DNA of 64,000 nt from DATKGL01 sp035510455 (GCA_035510455.1 DATKHB010000003.1:1-64000), one strand, 5' to 3'; shown: positions 1 through 7,619, counted from the first letter of the stretch. Numbers and translations are program-made. The notes: generated from the letters alone by a model not told the origin.

Positions 1-30
1 GGGAGGACCTATTACTTACCTACTACTGTC

Positions 31-124
31 ATCTATATAGTTATTGATATAACTATCCATTAATAGAAATCTATATAGTTATCTTTATAGAGATATCTAT
101 ATAGCTATATATCTATATAGATGG
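31..124. repeat. Iteron-like AT-rich direct repeats
   Basis: Four copies of ATCTATATAG(T/C/A)T start at 31, 69, 95 and 111, in direct orientation with shrinking spacing (38, 26, 16 nt). The core ATCTATATAGAT is itself palindromic. They lie just past the 3' end of the first minus-strand gene. Such an array could be iterons, a partition site or an operator cluster of a plasmid or phage. No initiator or Par gene is visible, so the role is unknown. Confidence 0.5.
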
Positions 125-130
125 TTAAGG

Positions 131-520
131 TTACTCATTCATTACTTTGTCTAATCCCTCCGACATATATTTATCAAAAGCTACAGGGTCATTCATAACG
201 TCGTCACTAGGAATATCGTTAGTAGGGTCAGCCGTATAAACATCTACGGCTTTTAGAGCAGCAGCTTCAACTAATTTGAAGAATGGACTGTCTTTACTTG
301 TCTCAAACGGCTTATACCAGCGAGTACCTGACCTAGTTGCAGGGAGCTGTACCCATAAACCTTCTTCGGGGTGTAGGGGTGAAATCTGAACAGTAACACC
401 ACTTATATAAAGTCCGACATTCGGAAATGAAACTTTTACCAAATAACGTACTGTATTGTGTTTAGTTAGGTCGTGTTTATAAACTTCGGCTTCAGCCTCA
501 TTGTCGTCAATAACTAACAT
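131..520 (-). CDS. Hypothetical protein, possibly SpoVG-like
   Basis: A 129-residue protein of unknown function. The middle (about residues 40-75) reads VTVQISPLHPEEGLWVQLPA followed by a basic GTRWYKP stretch. This is loosely reminiscent of the nucleic-acid-binding SpoVG fold, which has a G-L-F-V-x-M-P motif at the equivalent place; the resemblance is by eye and weak. The C-terminus is acidic and helical. The ATG directly abuts the stop codon of the upstream gene, with GGAG 8 nt before it inside that gene's end, so the two are translationally coupled. Its setting among phage/plasmid-like small genes suggests a mobile-element accessory protein. Confidence 0.6.
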   Translation of the reverse strand: MLVIDDNEAEAEVYKHDLTKHNTVRYLVKVSFPNVGLYISGVTVQISPLHPEEGLWVQLPATRSGTRWYKPFETSKDSPFFKLVEAAALKAVDVYTADPTNDIPSDDVMNDPVAFDKYMSEGLDKVMNE

Positions 521-736
521 CTACTTAGCTCCAACCGTTTCTTTTAGCTGTGTAGATGTGTTCCTGTAGTTTTCATATTGTTCAACGGTTACTGGCTTAT
601 AAATCACCGCCATTTGTCTAACAAGAATATTTAACTTTGTCTTGGCTTCATCATCACTGAGAACCACATCAAAGTACTTCCTGTATATAGTCTGGTAATC
701 TCGAATTTCGTGTTTTGTAAAGTCCATATTACTCAT
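521..736 (-). CDS. Small hypothetical protein, mobile-element family
   Basis: A 71-residue helical protein of unknown function. It is a clear relative of the 88-residue protein at 47934-48200: both share the pattern D-x(3-4)-YQ-x-(I/L)Y-x(3)-F, then LVRQ followed by (V/I)Y-x-P-(V/I)TV. Two copies in two separate accessory regions point to a family carried by mobile DNA in this lineage. It is the first gene of a coupled pair, its stop touching the start of the next gene. The start at 736 has a second ATG three codons in; a 9-bp palindrome lies just upstream and may control the pair. Confidence 0.65.
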   Translation of the reverse strand: MSNMDFTKHEIRDYQTIYRKYFDVVLSDDEAKTKLNILVRQMAVIYKPVTVEQYENYRNTSTQLKETVGAK

Positions 737-744
737 GGTATAGA

Positions 745-766
745 CTCTTATATTTTTATATAAGAG
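745..766. promoter_or_regulatory. 9-bp palindrome, operator or terminator
   Basis: CTCTTATAT and ATATAAGAG form a perfect inverted repeat around a TTTT loop. It lies between the stop of the 792-1460 gene and the start of the 521-736 gene, both on the minus strand. Its position 9 nt before a start codon fits an operator. The lack of a T run on the minus strand argues against a strong terminator. Confidence 0.45.
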
Positions 767-791
767 ACATGAGAACGTGTGAATAAATGAC

Positions 792-1460
792 TTATTTAGA
801 TTTTATTTTGTCAGGTTTGTGCCTATTATAATATCGAGCTATTTTATTAGAAGCGTCCCCTCTAACACCTACATGAAGCCTAGTGTGTCCGCCTTCAAAG
901 TACGGAAGTTCATTTTGTTCTAGTAAATATTGTATGTCCTTATATCTAAGCTTTTTGAGTCGGTGCTCTCGGACTTTAAAAATCGCATATAGTAGTTTTG
1001 TGCTTTGTGGCAGTCGTTTTTTATAAAGTTTATTGTTGTGGTTTTCTGCTTTTCTGTTTTTTACTATTTCCCAAATCTGCGTGAATTCAGCCTTTGTTAT
1101 ATCGTCCTTTATTTGGACAGTTAAACTGTTGTTATCCTGTTGTTTAATTTCGTAAGGATAAAAGTCTTTAGGCGAAGTTTTATGCAGTCCTCTTGCGTAA
1201 TGAACGACTTCATTCGGCTTTATGCGATATTTAACCGCTATGCCTTCTACCGTCTTGTCTTCTAGTTCTTTAGGTTTATATAAGTTAGTATCTACGGCTT
1301 TTAGCTTTAATCTTCTTAAAAGTGGATACTGTTTTTTATATCTATAAGGCAGACTAACTAGGTCATTGATAAACTCAGGGTCATCATAAACATTAGCTAA
1401 GTGCGCTTCTCGAAGTGCTTTAACACTTGGACTTTGTCCTCTACCTTTGTCTTCGGGCAT
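792..1460 (-). CDS. Hypothetical basic protein
   Basis: A 222-residue lysine- and arginine-rich protein with no recognised family. The region around residues 70-90 (EGIAVKYRIKPNEVVHYARG) looks like a helix-turn-helix of the kind seen in small-terminase or transposase-like DNA-binding proteins. A second basic helical segment (about 160-185: HRLKKLRYKDIQYLLEQ) could also contact DNA. It is divergent from the terminase-like gene at 1528 and upstream of two mobile-element genes on the same strand, so a phage or plasmid DNA-binding role is plausible. This is an inference from composition and context only. Confidence 0.55.
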   Translation of the reverse strand: MPEDKGRGQSPSVKALREAHLANVYDDPEFINDLVSLPYRYKKQYPLLRRLKLKAVDTNLYKPKELEDKTVEGIAVKYRIKPNEVVHYARGLHKTSPKDFYPYEIKQQDNNSLTVQIKDDITKAEFTQIWEIVKNRKAENHNNKLYKKRLPQSTKLLYAIFKVREHRLKKLRYKDIQYLLEQNELPYFEGGHTRLHVGVRGDASNKIARYYNRHKPDKIKSK

Positions 1461-1527
1461 ATAAAAATAGTATCACCTAATAAGGGTTAGCTATTCATTA
1501 GTCCACTAATTCTTCATAATAAGTAGT

Positions 1528-1851
1528 GTGAGTAGTCAAATAGAAAAAGCTAAAATCGGTAGACCACCAGCTATTAATAAAGATACTGTCCGAAAACTAG
1601 AGGCTTCACTAGCTAGTGGTTATAGCATTACAACAGCCTGCCATTTCGCTGGTGTTAGCAGAAGTACATATTATGAATATATAGCTTTGGATAAAGACTT
1701 TTCGGACAGAATGAGACTCGCTGAAGAATGGTGTACCTTTAGAGCAAGACAAGTTATCCTACAAGCTATTGATAGTGGTGATATAAAAGCAGCCCAATGG
1801 TGGCTAGAGCGTAAATCAAAAGCAGAGTTTGCGCCCAATAAGGCTTCATAA
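1528..1851 (+). CDS. Terminase small subunit-like HTH protein
   Basis: A 107-residue protein with GTG start. Residues 10-55 hold a resolvase/homeodomain-type helix-turn-helix (GRPPAINKDTVRKLEASL, then GVSRSTYYEYI). The C-terminus has the AAQWWLERKSKAEF motif often found at the end of small terminase subunits that carry an HTH of this type. In phages such proteins recognise the packaging site. No large terminase, portal or capsid gene is in view, so this may be a remnant or a repurposed regulator. It stands alone on the plus strand between divergent accessory genes. Confidence 0.6.
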   Translation: MSSQIEKAKIGRPPAINKDTVRKLEASLASGYSITTACHFAGVSRSTYYEYIALDKDFSDRMRLAEEWCTFRARQVILQAIDSGDIKAAQWWLERKSKAEFAPNKAS

Positions 1852-1910
1852 CTAATCATGACGGAATAAAATCACACATACTCGCGATTTAAGCGAAGTT
1901 GTTTTGGGTA

Positions 1911-1958
1911 ATGCGATAATATGCGCCTAAATAGAGTAAAGCGCATTATATCGCGCAT
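1911..1958. repeat. Long imperfect hairpin
   Basis: ATGCGATAATATGCGC pairs with GCGCATTATATCGCGCAT across a 14-15 nt loop, giving an imperfect stem with one bulge. It lies between the terminase-like gene and the operon beginning at 2019. Its size and imperfection resemble the cassette-boundary structures further right, and GCGCAT-type arms recur near 8432-8531. It may be another recombination-site relic or a terminator without a T run. Confidence 0.4.
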
Positions 1959-2006
1959 ATGAAGCGTAAACGCGCGGATTAGCTAGAGGTGTTAACTATC
2001 TGGTGA

Positions 2007-2012
2007 TATGAT
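2007..2012 (+). promoter_or_regulatory. -10 box of the 2019 operon (leaderless)
   Basis: TATGAT lies 6 nt before the ATG at 2019, preceded by TGGTGA. With a normal discriminator the transcript would start at or next to the A of the start codon. No convincing -35 or Shine-Dalgarno site is seen. Confidence 0.5.
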
Positions 2013-2018
2013 AAGACC

Positions 2019-2957
2019 ATGAAAGTATTTATATTCGACCCTTTATGGTCAAAACTGGTAGACGAAAGGCTTGAGAAGCAATTAGCTGAAAGTAAAGCAG
2101 ATATTACTGTCGTAACCGAAATAAAGCCATTAAGTGAAACTACTGAGTTATTTGCTGGAAACGAGGAACGGTTATTATGTCTTAACCCCGATTACATTGG
2201 CTGGAAGCTCACGGACAAAGATTATGAGAATATTCCCAACCTTAAAGCTATTTTAGTTGCGTCAACTGCCTTTGGCTATATTGAACAAGGTGTGGCAAAC
2301 AAGCGCGGTATACCTATTTGCAATATTAAGAACTTTTCAACCCAAGCTGTAGCTGAATGGGCGATTACTATGATGTTAAACTTGGCACGACAAACACCTC
2401 GTTTGACTAAGGACGGCTTCCCACTCGATTTTGACGCTGATTTCATGAAGTATAGAGGAGTTCAAATTAAAGGTAAGACAGCGGGTGTTATTGGGCTTGG
2501 ACATAACGGTTCTGCCATAGCAGAGCGCTGTGCTGGACTTGGTATGAATGTTACTTACTGGTCGCGTTCTTCAACGAACGATAACTATAAGCGCGTCGAA
2601 CTGGACGAACTATTTTCAACTTCTGATGTTATCTTCCCTGCGTATGCCAAGAATGACGAAACCAATGCTCTTATCACTGATAAATTACTCGCAAGCGTAA
2701 AACCGTCCGCCATGATTGTAGATATTATTGAATTAGAAGAAAAAATGACAGAAATTATCGACATGGTAAAGGCGGGTAAGCTATTTGGTTATGGCTTTGA
2801 AGCTAAACCAGCAACATTCAATAAATACGAGGGTAATGTTTGGGCTGCACCTGCATACGGTTGGGTAACGTACGAGTCAATGTATAACAGCGAAGTTAAG
2901 CTCGTTGAAAATATTGTTAGTGCTTCTAAGGCTGAGTTCCCGAATAAGGTTAATTAG
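2019..2957 (+). CDS. D-2-hydroxyacid dehydrogenase-like protein
   Basis: A 312-residue two-domain protein of the D-isomer-specific 2-hydroxyacid dehydrogenase family, which normally reduces 2-keto acids with NAD(P)H. The Rossmann motif GLGHNGSA is at about residue 165 and the substrate-domain signature STQAVAEWAI at about 112. The catalytic features look lost. The arginine usually found in the ARG motif is absent (MIVDIIELEEK). The catalytic histidine of the P-H-x-(A/S)-G motif is missing (the region reads AAPAYGWVT). It may bind nucleotide without classical dehydrogenase activity, or act on an unusual substrate. It is first in a tight five-gene operon and is probably leaderless. Confidence 0.8.
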   Translation: MKVFIFDPLWSKLVDERLEKQLAESKADITVVTEIKPLSETTELFAGNEERLLCLNPDYIGWKLTDKDYENIPNLKAILVASTAFGYIEQGVANKRGIPICNIKNFSTQAVAEWAITMMLNLARQTPRLTKDGFPLDFDADFMKYRGVQIKGKTAGVIGLGHNGSAIAERCAGLGMNVTYWSRSSTNDNYKRVELDELFSTSDVIFPAYAKNDETNALITDKLLASVKPSAMIVDIIELEEKMTEIIDMVKAGKLFGYGFEAKPATFNKYEGNVWAAPAYGWVTYESMYNSEVKLVENIVSASKAEFPNKVN

Positions 2958-2959
2958 TT

Positions 2960-3424
2960 ATGAACGTAGAAAAGGTCATCAGGGATTACCTGCCAAATGT
3001 AATTCATTTATCACTAGCAACAACTAAGGATAATAAACCTTGGGTTTGCGAAGTTCACTTTGCGTATGATGAAAACCTAAATCTTTATTATCGTTCGCTC
3101 ACTTCACGAAGACACAGTAGAGAAATAGCCGAAAATCCGAATGTTTCTGGCAATATCGTAAAGCAACACAAATTAGGAGAAGCAGGAGTGGGTGTTTATT
3201 TCGAGGGTGTCGCTGAATTACTTAAATCGGGTGAAGCACAGCAAATAGCATTTGAATGTATCAAAGAGCGTCTAAAAGCAGATGATGAAATTCTAGAAGA
3301 AGCCAAACTACCAGATGGTCATCAGTTTTATAAAATCTCAGTCAATACTTACTATGTATTCGGTGCGTTTGAAGATAAGCCTAGTCAGAAATATGAGTTG
3401 AAATGGAACGGAGGCAGTAAATGA
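2960..3424 (+). CDS. Pyridoxamine 5'-phosphate oxidase-like flavoprotein
   Basis: A 154-residue split-barrel protein of the PNPOx-like family, which binds FMN or F420. Residues 15-60 show the family pattern: HLSLATTKDNKPWVCEVHF, then LYYRSLTSRRHS, where a Ser/Arg pair usually contacts flavin phosphate. It starts 3 nt after the dehydrogenase stop and overlaps the hydrolase start by 4 nt. A second member of the family is at 13760-14242. The substrate cannot be told. It likely acts in the cytoplasm with the operon's other enzymes on one small molecule. Confidence 0.78.
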   Translation: MNVEKVIRDYLPNVIHLSLATTKDNKPWVCEVHFAYDENLNLYYRSLTSRRHSREIAENPNVSGNIVKQHKLGEAGVGVYFEGVAELLKSGEAQQIAFECIKERLKADDEILEEAKLPDGHQFYKISVNTYYVFGAFEDKPSQKYELKWNGGSK

Positions 3425-4299
3425 AAACAACGCTTGTTCGGACAGTAGCTGAAGATAAATTAGGCTTGCAAGGATTGCTTTATGAACCTGATACTAAATC
3501 AAATAGTGCTGTTCTGCATATTCACGGTATGACTGGTAACTTCTACGAAAATCACTTCTTAGACGCTATGTCTAAAGCTTACACAGATAAAGGTGTGGCT
3601 CTACTCAGCGTAAATACGCGAGGTCATGGCATGATTTCGGATATGCAAATTGAGGAAGAACCACCAACATACAAACGCCTCGGTAATGCCTACGAGATAT
3701 TCGCAGACTCTATACTCGACATTGAAGCGTGGATACAAACTCTACTGTCTCGTGGTTATCAAACTATCTACCTGCAAGGACATAGCTTAGGTGGTTCCAA
3801 GGTTGTTTACTATCAAGCAGAAACTCAAAATCCCAACGTAAAAGGACTCATACTCCTATCAGCAACCGAGATGATACATTACGCGGAATCTAACCCCGGC
3901 CATAAAGCTAGTGTAGAGGAAGCAAAGACATTAATTGATAGCGGTAAAGGCACTCAACTGCTCACTGAACCTATATGGGAAGATAGATTTATTGTATCGG
4001 CTAACACTTATATTGATTTCACGACAAGAGACAACCCAATAGATGTATTTAAAGGTTACGATAAGACACTTGAAGCTCCTATCGGTAACGTAACAGTACC
4101 AATCCTAGCTGTCATGGGCACAAAAGATAACGGTCCAAAACTAATAGGTGAAACTTCAGAAGAATATCTCAACACACTAAGGTCAAAAGCTAAGAAGTGT
4201 CCTAACTTTCAGATTTTTGTACCTGACACCAACCATGGCTATTATCAACACGAACTGGAAGTAGCTGAAAAGATAGTTGGATTTATTGGTAAACCATAA
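3421..4299 (+). CDS. Alpha/beta hydrolase
   Basis: A 292-residue alpha/beta hydrolase fold protein. The oxyanion region HIHGMTGN is at about residues 37-44. The nucleophile elbow GHSLGGS (about 120-126) carries the catalytic serine. DTNHGYY near the C-terminus (about 270) carries the catalytic histidine. The acid is probably the Asp in MGTKDNG (about 238). Lipase, esterase or C-C hydrolase activity is possible. It overlaps both neighbours (ATGA at 3421, TAATG at 4297), so the operon is translationally coupled. There is no signal peptide, so it should be cytoplasmic. Confidence 0.85.
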   Translation: MKTTLVRTVAEDKLGLQGLLYEPDTKSNSAVLHIHGMTGNFYENHFLDAMSKAYTDKGVALLSVNTRGHGMISDMQIEEEPPTYKRLGNAYEIFADSILDIEAWIQTLLSRGYQTIYLQGHSLGGSKVVYYQAETQNPNVKGLILLSATEMIHYAESNPGHKASVEEAKTLIDSGKGTQLLTEPIWEDRFIVSANTYIDFTTRDNPIDVFKGYDKTLEAPIGNVTVPILAVMGTKDNGPKLIGETSEEYLNTLRSKAKKCPNFQIFVPDTNHGYYQHELEVAEKIVGFIGKP

Positions 4300-5258
4300 T
4301 GAGCGATAAGTACTTCGAACGATTAGGTTATGACGGTGATAGCGAACCTTTGATTGCAGATGTTAGCGCTGGTTACGATTTAGGCACGGTTCAGGAATCG
4401 TCAGTCTTAACAGTCGGCTTTGAAGATTGTAACGTCAGAGTTCAAACCGACACTGGTCAGTTCGTTATTAAGGCGTTTGGTAAGTTTCGCAGCAACGAAG
4501 ATATTGAGCGCTACGTTGGAGTCATGCAAGCGGTTACTGAAGGTGGCGTACACCACCCAGCACTACACGAATCTAAAGACGGAAGCGTACTATTCCAACA
4601 TTCCAGTGGTGTCTCAGCAGTAGCTATGGATTTCATAGAGGGACACACATACTTTGATACTAAAACCGTACCAACAGACGAAGAACTACAACTAATAGCT
4701 GCTGAAGCTGTTAAGATTCACGACTTAGACATAAATCCACCATATGTTTTTGATTCTTGGGCGATTCCACATATCCATAAAATGTATGAAGCTGCTCTAC
4801 CTTTTCTTGATGAAGCAGGTAAGCAATTAGCAGACGCTGCGCTTGAACGTTATGACGCTATTGACCTAGAACAACTTGAGAAGCGTTTTACTCATGGTGA
4901 TATTATTTCAACCAACACTTTACTAGGTAATGACGGTAAAGTTTGGATTCTAGACTTTGCTGTTTCAAATATATATCCGAAAATACAAGAACTAGCCGTG
5001 ATAGCTAGTAGTTTACTTGCGGGTAGTGAGTTTGTGTCATTAGGACAACGAGTAGAACGAGTTAAGAAAGCATATCTTGGAGCTGGTGGTAAGTTAACGG
5101 ATTATGAACAGCAAGCGTTAATGGATTACGCTATTGCAGCCGCAGCGATGGAATTTATGGGTGGTCATAAAGCTAAGTTTGTTGATAAAGAAGACGCAGA
5201 AGAATGTGATTATTGGATTGGTGTCGGTAAACAAGCACTGACTGAAGCGTTGAGGTAG
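4299..5258 (+). CDS. APH-family phosphotransferase
   Basis: A 319-residue protein of the aminoglycoside phosphotransferase / choline kinase-like family, which transfers ATP phosphate to a small hydroxylated molecule. The catalytic loop HGDIISTNTLL (about residues 198-208) supplies the Asp base and Asn, and ILDFAVSN (about 217) supplies the Mg-binding Asp. The N-lobe Lys is in VIKAFGKF (about 52). Members include antibiotic kinases, homoserine kinase-like and sugar kinases; the substrate is not determinable. Being fourth in a coupled operon with oxidoreductase-like proteins and a hydrolase suggests modification or detoxification of one compound. Confidence 0.8.
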   Translation: MSDKYFERLGYDGDSEPLIADVSAGYDLGTVQESSVLTVGFEDCNVRVQTDTGQFVIKAFGKFRSNEDIERYVGVMQAVTEGGVHHPALHESKDGSVLFQHSSGVSAVAMDFIEGHTYFDTKTVPTDEELQLIAAEAVKIHDLDINPPYVFDSWAIPHIHKMYEAALPFLDEAGKQLADAALERYDAIDLEQLEKRFTHGDIISTNTLLGNDGKVWILDFAVSNIYPKIQELAVIASSLLAGSEFVSLGQRVERVKKAYLGAGGKLTDYEQQALMDYAIAAAAMEFMGGHKAKFVDKEDAEECDYWIGVGKQALTEALR

Positions 5259-5261
5259 AAC

Positions 5262-5777
5262 GTGAGTGTTACTGCTGCTATCGCCATAATCGGTTCAGTT
5301 ACAACTAGCATTGGTACTCTGTATGGTATTTGGGCTGCTTATGATGACAGACGCAAAAAAGGACGAAGTAATATTAAGGTTTCCGTTATGGAACACGCCT
5401 TTGTTTTAGTTGGTGATGAATCTAAAGACTACACAGTTATAAAAGCAGCAAATCATGGCGACCATGAAGTCATGATATCAACTGCTGGCGCTACGTTTCT
5501 AAACGACAATGGTTCGATGATTTACTCTCCCCTAACTTTTCAAGACGGTCATGAAGCTAAGCCTCACAGTACATTGCCAGTATTTGCGCCAATACAAAAG
5601 GACGGTGAGCCTAAAATCGCTTACTACTGGGTCACTACAACTTTAGGTGAAGAATTTAGAGCATATGTTGTGTCGAAGTGGAATGTGCGTTTCAGGAATT
5701 TCTTACACAGAACGCATATCCACCGAAAGGTAGATGTTAAAGTCGGCTTGAAGTACGGTAAGAACTCTAAATCCTAA
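5262..5777 (+). CDS. Hypothetical membrane-anchored protein
   Basis: A 171-residue protein with GTG start, 3 nt after the kinase stop. Residues 2-27 form a single hydrophobic helix followed by a basic stretch (DDRRKKGR), so the rest is probably cytoplasmic. The remainder is a beta-rich domain of unknown function. As last gene of the operon from 2019 it may anchor or regulate the enzymes, but nothing in the sequence shows how. Confidence 0.6.
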   Translation: MSVTAAIAIIGSVTTSIGTLYGIWAAYDDRRKKGRSNIKVSVMEHAFVLVGDESKDYTVIKAANHGDHEVMISTAGATFLNDNGSMIYSPLTFQDGHEAKPHSTLPVFAPIQKDGEPKIAYYWVTTTLGEEFRAYVVSKWNVRFRNFLHRTHIHRKVDVKVGLKYGKNSKS

Positions 5778-5798
5778 AGTCTTAAAAACGAAGTATGA

Positions 5799-6110
5799 CT
5801 AACGATTAACTAAGCCTTGGGCGTGTCGCTTGGCAAGCGTTATTAGATTGTCCTTCAACTTACCGTCGGGTTCTGTTTGAATCCATTTAACACTAGGATT
5901 ATTAGTGTAGTGGTATGGATAAACCCAAGCTGAAGCGTCGCCTTCACTAACATAAACAGTTTCAGGATAGGCTGCTGTGTAGTCGTAAGCTTGGTCTCTA
6001 TTCCATGTACCAGTATTTCCGTTGTCGTCTACCCACCAAAACGTACCTAAGTGTGAATGGTGAGATTGGTTAGTTTGAGTTGCAAATGCTGCGTCGTAAA
6101 TCCGTTTCAT
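5799..6110 (-). CDS. Hypothetical protein, DUF3892-like
   Basis: A 103-residue acidic, aromatic-rich protein. Two halves each hold aromatic beta-strand-like segments (FWWVDDNGNTGTW; ETVYVSEGDASAWVYP), and the end reads TEPDGKLKDNLITLAKR. That end resembles the (T/K)xPDg-x(3)-DNL-x-x-L ending of the DUF3892 family, whose function is unknown. It is convergent with the operon ending at 5777. An AGGAG-like site precedes the ATG at 6110. Confidence 0.55.
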   Translation of the reverse strand: MKRIYDAAFATQTNQSHHSHLGTFWWVDDNGNTGTWNRDQAYDYTAAYPETVYVSEGDASAWVYPYHYTNNPSVKWIQTEPDGKLKDNLITLAKRHAQGLVNR

Positions 6111-6178
6111 AGTATCTCCTTGAATATTCAGATATAATTAAAAATAACATTTGAGGTTTGCGCCGATAATGTTGAAAG

Positions 6179-6205
6179 AATCACCGTGTTAGTAGCACGG
6201 TGATT
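6179..6205. terminator. Bidirectional hairpin terminator
   Basis: AATCACCGTG and CACGGTGATT form a perfect 10-bp stem with a 7-nt loop. On the plus strand it is followed by TTACTTTTT. It overlaps the stop codon of the small minus-strand gene at 6205-6348. Confidence 0.6.
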
Positions 6206-6348
6206 TACTTTTTCGGCCTTTTCTTCACTGGCGCACGTTGTGATAACGCACTACCAGCAGCAATTTTAGAAGGTTTGCTGGTTCGTCGGTCTCGCAATAC
6301 TTTCGAAGCTGCTTTACCTGCCCTAGAACTGGTTTTTCGCTGGGTCAT
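6205..6348 (-). CDS. Small basic Ala/Ser/Lys-rich protein
   Basis: A 47-residue very basic protein, MTQRKTSSRAGKAASKVLRD at the start, then a TSKPSKIAAGSALSQ core. Short proteins with this ASKVLRD...AAGSALSQ signature are widespread in bacteria and are usually unannotated. A ribosome-binding site AAAGGA lies 10 nt before the ATG, and the gene ends in the stem of a terminator. Function is unknown. The charge suggests nucleic-acid or ribosome binding, which is inference. Confidence 0.7.
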   Translation of the reverse strand: MTQRKTSSRAGKAASKVLRDRRTSKPSKIAAGSALSQRAPVKKRPKK

Positions 6349-6470
6349 TATGTATCTTTTCCTTTCTACTGTCTTTTGTACCCTGACAGCTTAAGTTAAA
6401 AATTATTGGTTTTTCCCAAAATGGGTCTACCGAAGGTAGTCTAGCACGAGTTTTCTATGCTGTAAAGCAT

Positions 6471-6545
6471 TTAGCGTAAAATATATACATAGTGATAGTA
6501 TTATGCATATAGTGTATACATTATTTGCTCACTATGTATTGCTAA
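6471..6545. repeat. Large palindrome at left end of cassette array
   Basis: A perfect 11-bp inverted repeat, ATACATAGTGA (6485-6495) and TCACTATGTAT (6529-6539), is enclosed by a second pair, TTAGC (6471-6475) and GCTAA (6541-6545). Two nested arms separated by unpaired bases in a 75-nt unit is the architecture of folded recombination sites such as attC. It stands just before the first cassette gene and may be the array's left boundary or insertion site. Confidence 0.5.
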
Positions 6546-6567
6546 AAGTTTAATTATATGCTAGTAT

Positions 6568-6849
6568 ATGCACATGGAAAATTCTGAAGACGATAAAGCT
6601 GGTAAAGAAAGAGATAAATCTCTGTATACGCCAGAAGCCCGTAGAGACCGTTTTACTAAGGTAGCTGAAAGACGCACTAATAGACTCCTTAATGACGTTC
6701 GACTCTTAGGTAACACTAGCAATAAAAGCTTGTACAAGTACGAACAAGCTGATGTTGATAAGATATTTGAAGCTATTGAAAAGAAACTAGTTGAAACCAG
6801 AGCTAAGTTTAAAACCCGAAATAAAGATAAACCGTTTACGCTTGAGTAA
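6568..6849 (+). CDS. Conserved small helical protein (cassette 1)
   Basis: A 93-residue charged helical protein. Its core, RFTKVAERRTNRLLNDVRLL followed by GNTSNKSLYKY and a KIFEAIEKKL helix, matches a small unannotated family I recall from many bacteria, in which a KVAE-R-N-(I/L)-L-x-x-(I/L)RLLGN motif is conserved. Function is unknown. A second ATG two codons in (6574) is an equally good start. The gene ends 5 nt before the first cassette repeat. Confidence 0.7.
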   Translation: MHMENSEDDKAGKERDKSLYTPEARRDRFTKVAERRTNRLLNDVRLLGNTSNKSLYKYEQADVDKIFEAIEKKLVETRAKFKTRNKDKPFTLE

Positions 6850-6854
6850 GACCC

Positions 6855-6917
6855 GCAATAAATAGACCGTAACTTCCTTGGATTTTCGTCGTACTTAATT
6901 CTACGATGGCCCTCCAT
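6855..6917 (+). repeat. Cassette repeat R1
   Basis: The unit starts GCAATAAA (6855-6862) and ends TGGCCCTCCA (6907-6916). It is nearly identical over about 62 nt to R4 (10404) and R5 (11012), sharing CGTAACT(T/C)CCTTGGATTTT and TTAATTCTACGATGGCCC. TCGTA/TACGA can form a short stem. It lies between cassettes 1 and 2. Confidence 0.75.
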
Positions 6918-6962
6918 AACACTTATGCTTGCGATTTTCTTTTAATGATAGATACTTAAATC

Positions 6963-7397
6963 ATGGCAAGTGACTTTGAAGTTAAACCTAGTGATTTACT
7001 AGACCTGCACATTAAACCCACTAGTTTATTAGAGAGAATGCGCTCAGAAGGTGTTGACGCGTTTCCTGGCCCAGATAATCGCCCCAATATTGCCGCTGAA
7101 TGGATGGCCAAATTGATTGCGCCAAAAGTAACAAGAGTAATAGATGAACTACGAAATCGTCCTACGGGGTTCAATTTTACTAATAGTGGTGACGTATCTG
7201 CTTTTAATGATGCTGTAATTACTGGATTACAAATAGTACTTGAACAAACTGCAATAGAGCTAAACCCCTATTTGAGCGGTGAGGTCATAGAAGAATTAAG
7301 CCGAAGAGTAGTATCTCACCCCGAAGCTTTAGATGCCGCCGTATTTGTTCAAGATAGTGATGGTAAAGCTACTTTATCCCAAGGCAACCCCAGCTAG
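6963..7397 (+). CDS. Hypothetical protein (cassette 2)
   Basis: A 144-residue soluble protein of unknown family. It has alternating helices with conserved-looking polar patches (NRPNIAAEWMAKLIAPKV, then FNDAVITGLQIVLEQTAIEL) and no membrane segment or catalytic motif I recognise. The ATG at 6963 follows an A/T-rich stretch with ATGATAGATACT upstream, which may be a leader-poor promoter. A 222-nt A/T-rich gap follows before the toxin-antitoxin cassette; it holds repeat R2. Confidence 0.55.
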   Translation: MASDFEVKPSDLLDLHIKPTSLLERMRSEGVDAFPGPDNRPNIAAEWMAKLIAPKVTRVIDELRNRPTGFNFTNSGDVSAFNDAVITGLQIVLEQTAIELNPYLSGEVIEELSRRVVSHPEALDAAVFVQDSDGKATLSQGNPS

Positions 7398-7512
7398 TGT
7401 AACTAGAACGATGAAAATAGTGCTGTTTATCTAATCTGAATTGTTTTAATCTTTACCAATAATGCTTCTCCTGGGCCGCGATTATTCAATCAGTTAATAG
7501 TTTACAATTTCA

Positions 7513-7575
7513 GCAATAAACAGATCGGACGATTTAGCTAATTCAGTCCCAATAGCTTACACATAGCCCCTCCAA
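7513..7575 (+). repeat. Cassette repeat R2
   Basis: GCAATAAACAGATCGGACGA opens the unit and AGCCCCTCCAA (7565-7575) closes it. The inner part has diverged from R1, R4 and R5, but the length (63 nt) and both ends are kept. It separates cassette 2 from the toxin-antitoxin cassette. Confidence 0.6.
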
Positions 7576-7619
7576 TCGACATTATTGACTAACTTAGTCC
7601 ATTCTGATAATATATCTAT

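Noticed and set aside
6200..6394. A 64-residue plus-strand frame
   Set aside because: The opposite strand encodes a recognisable small protein (6205-6348) with a ribosome-binding site. The plus frame is its shadow.
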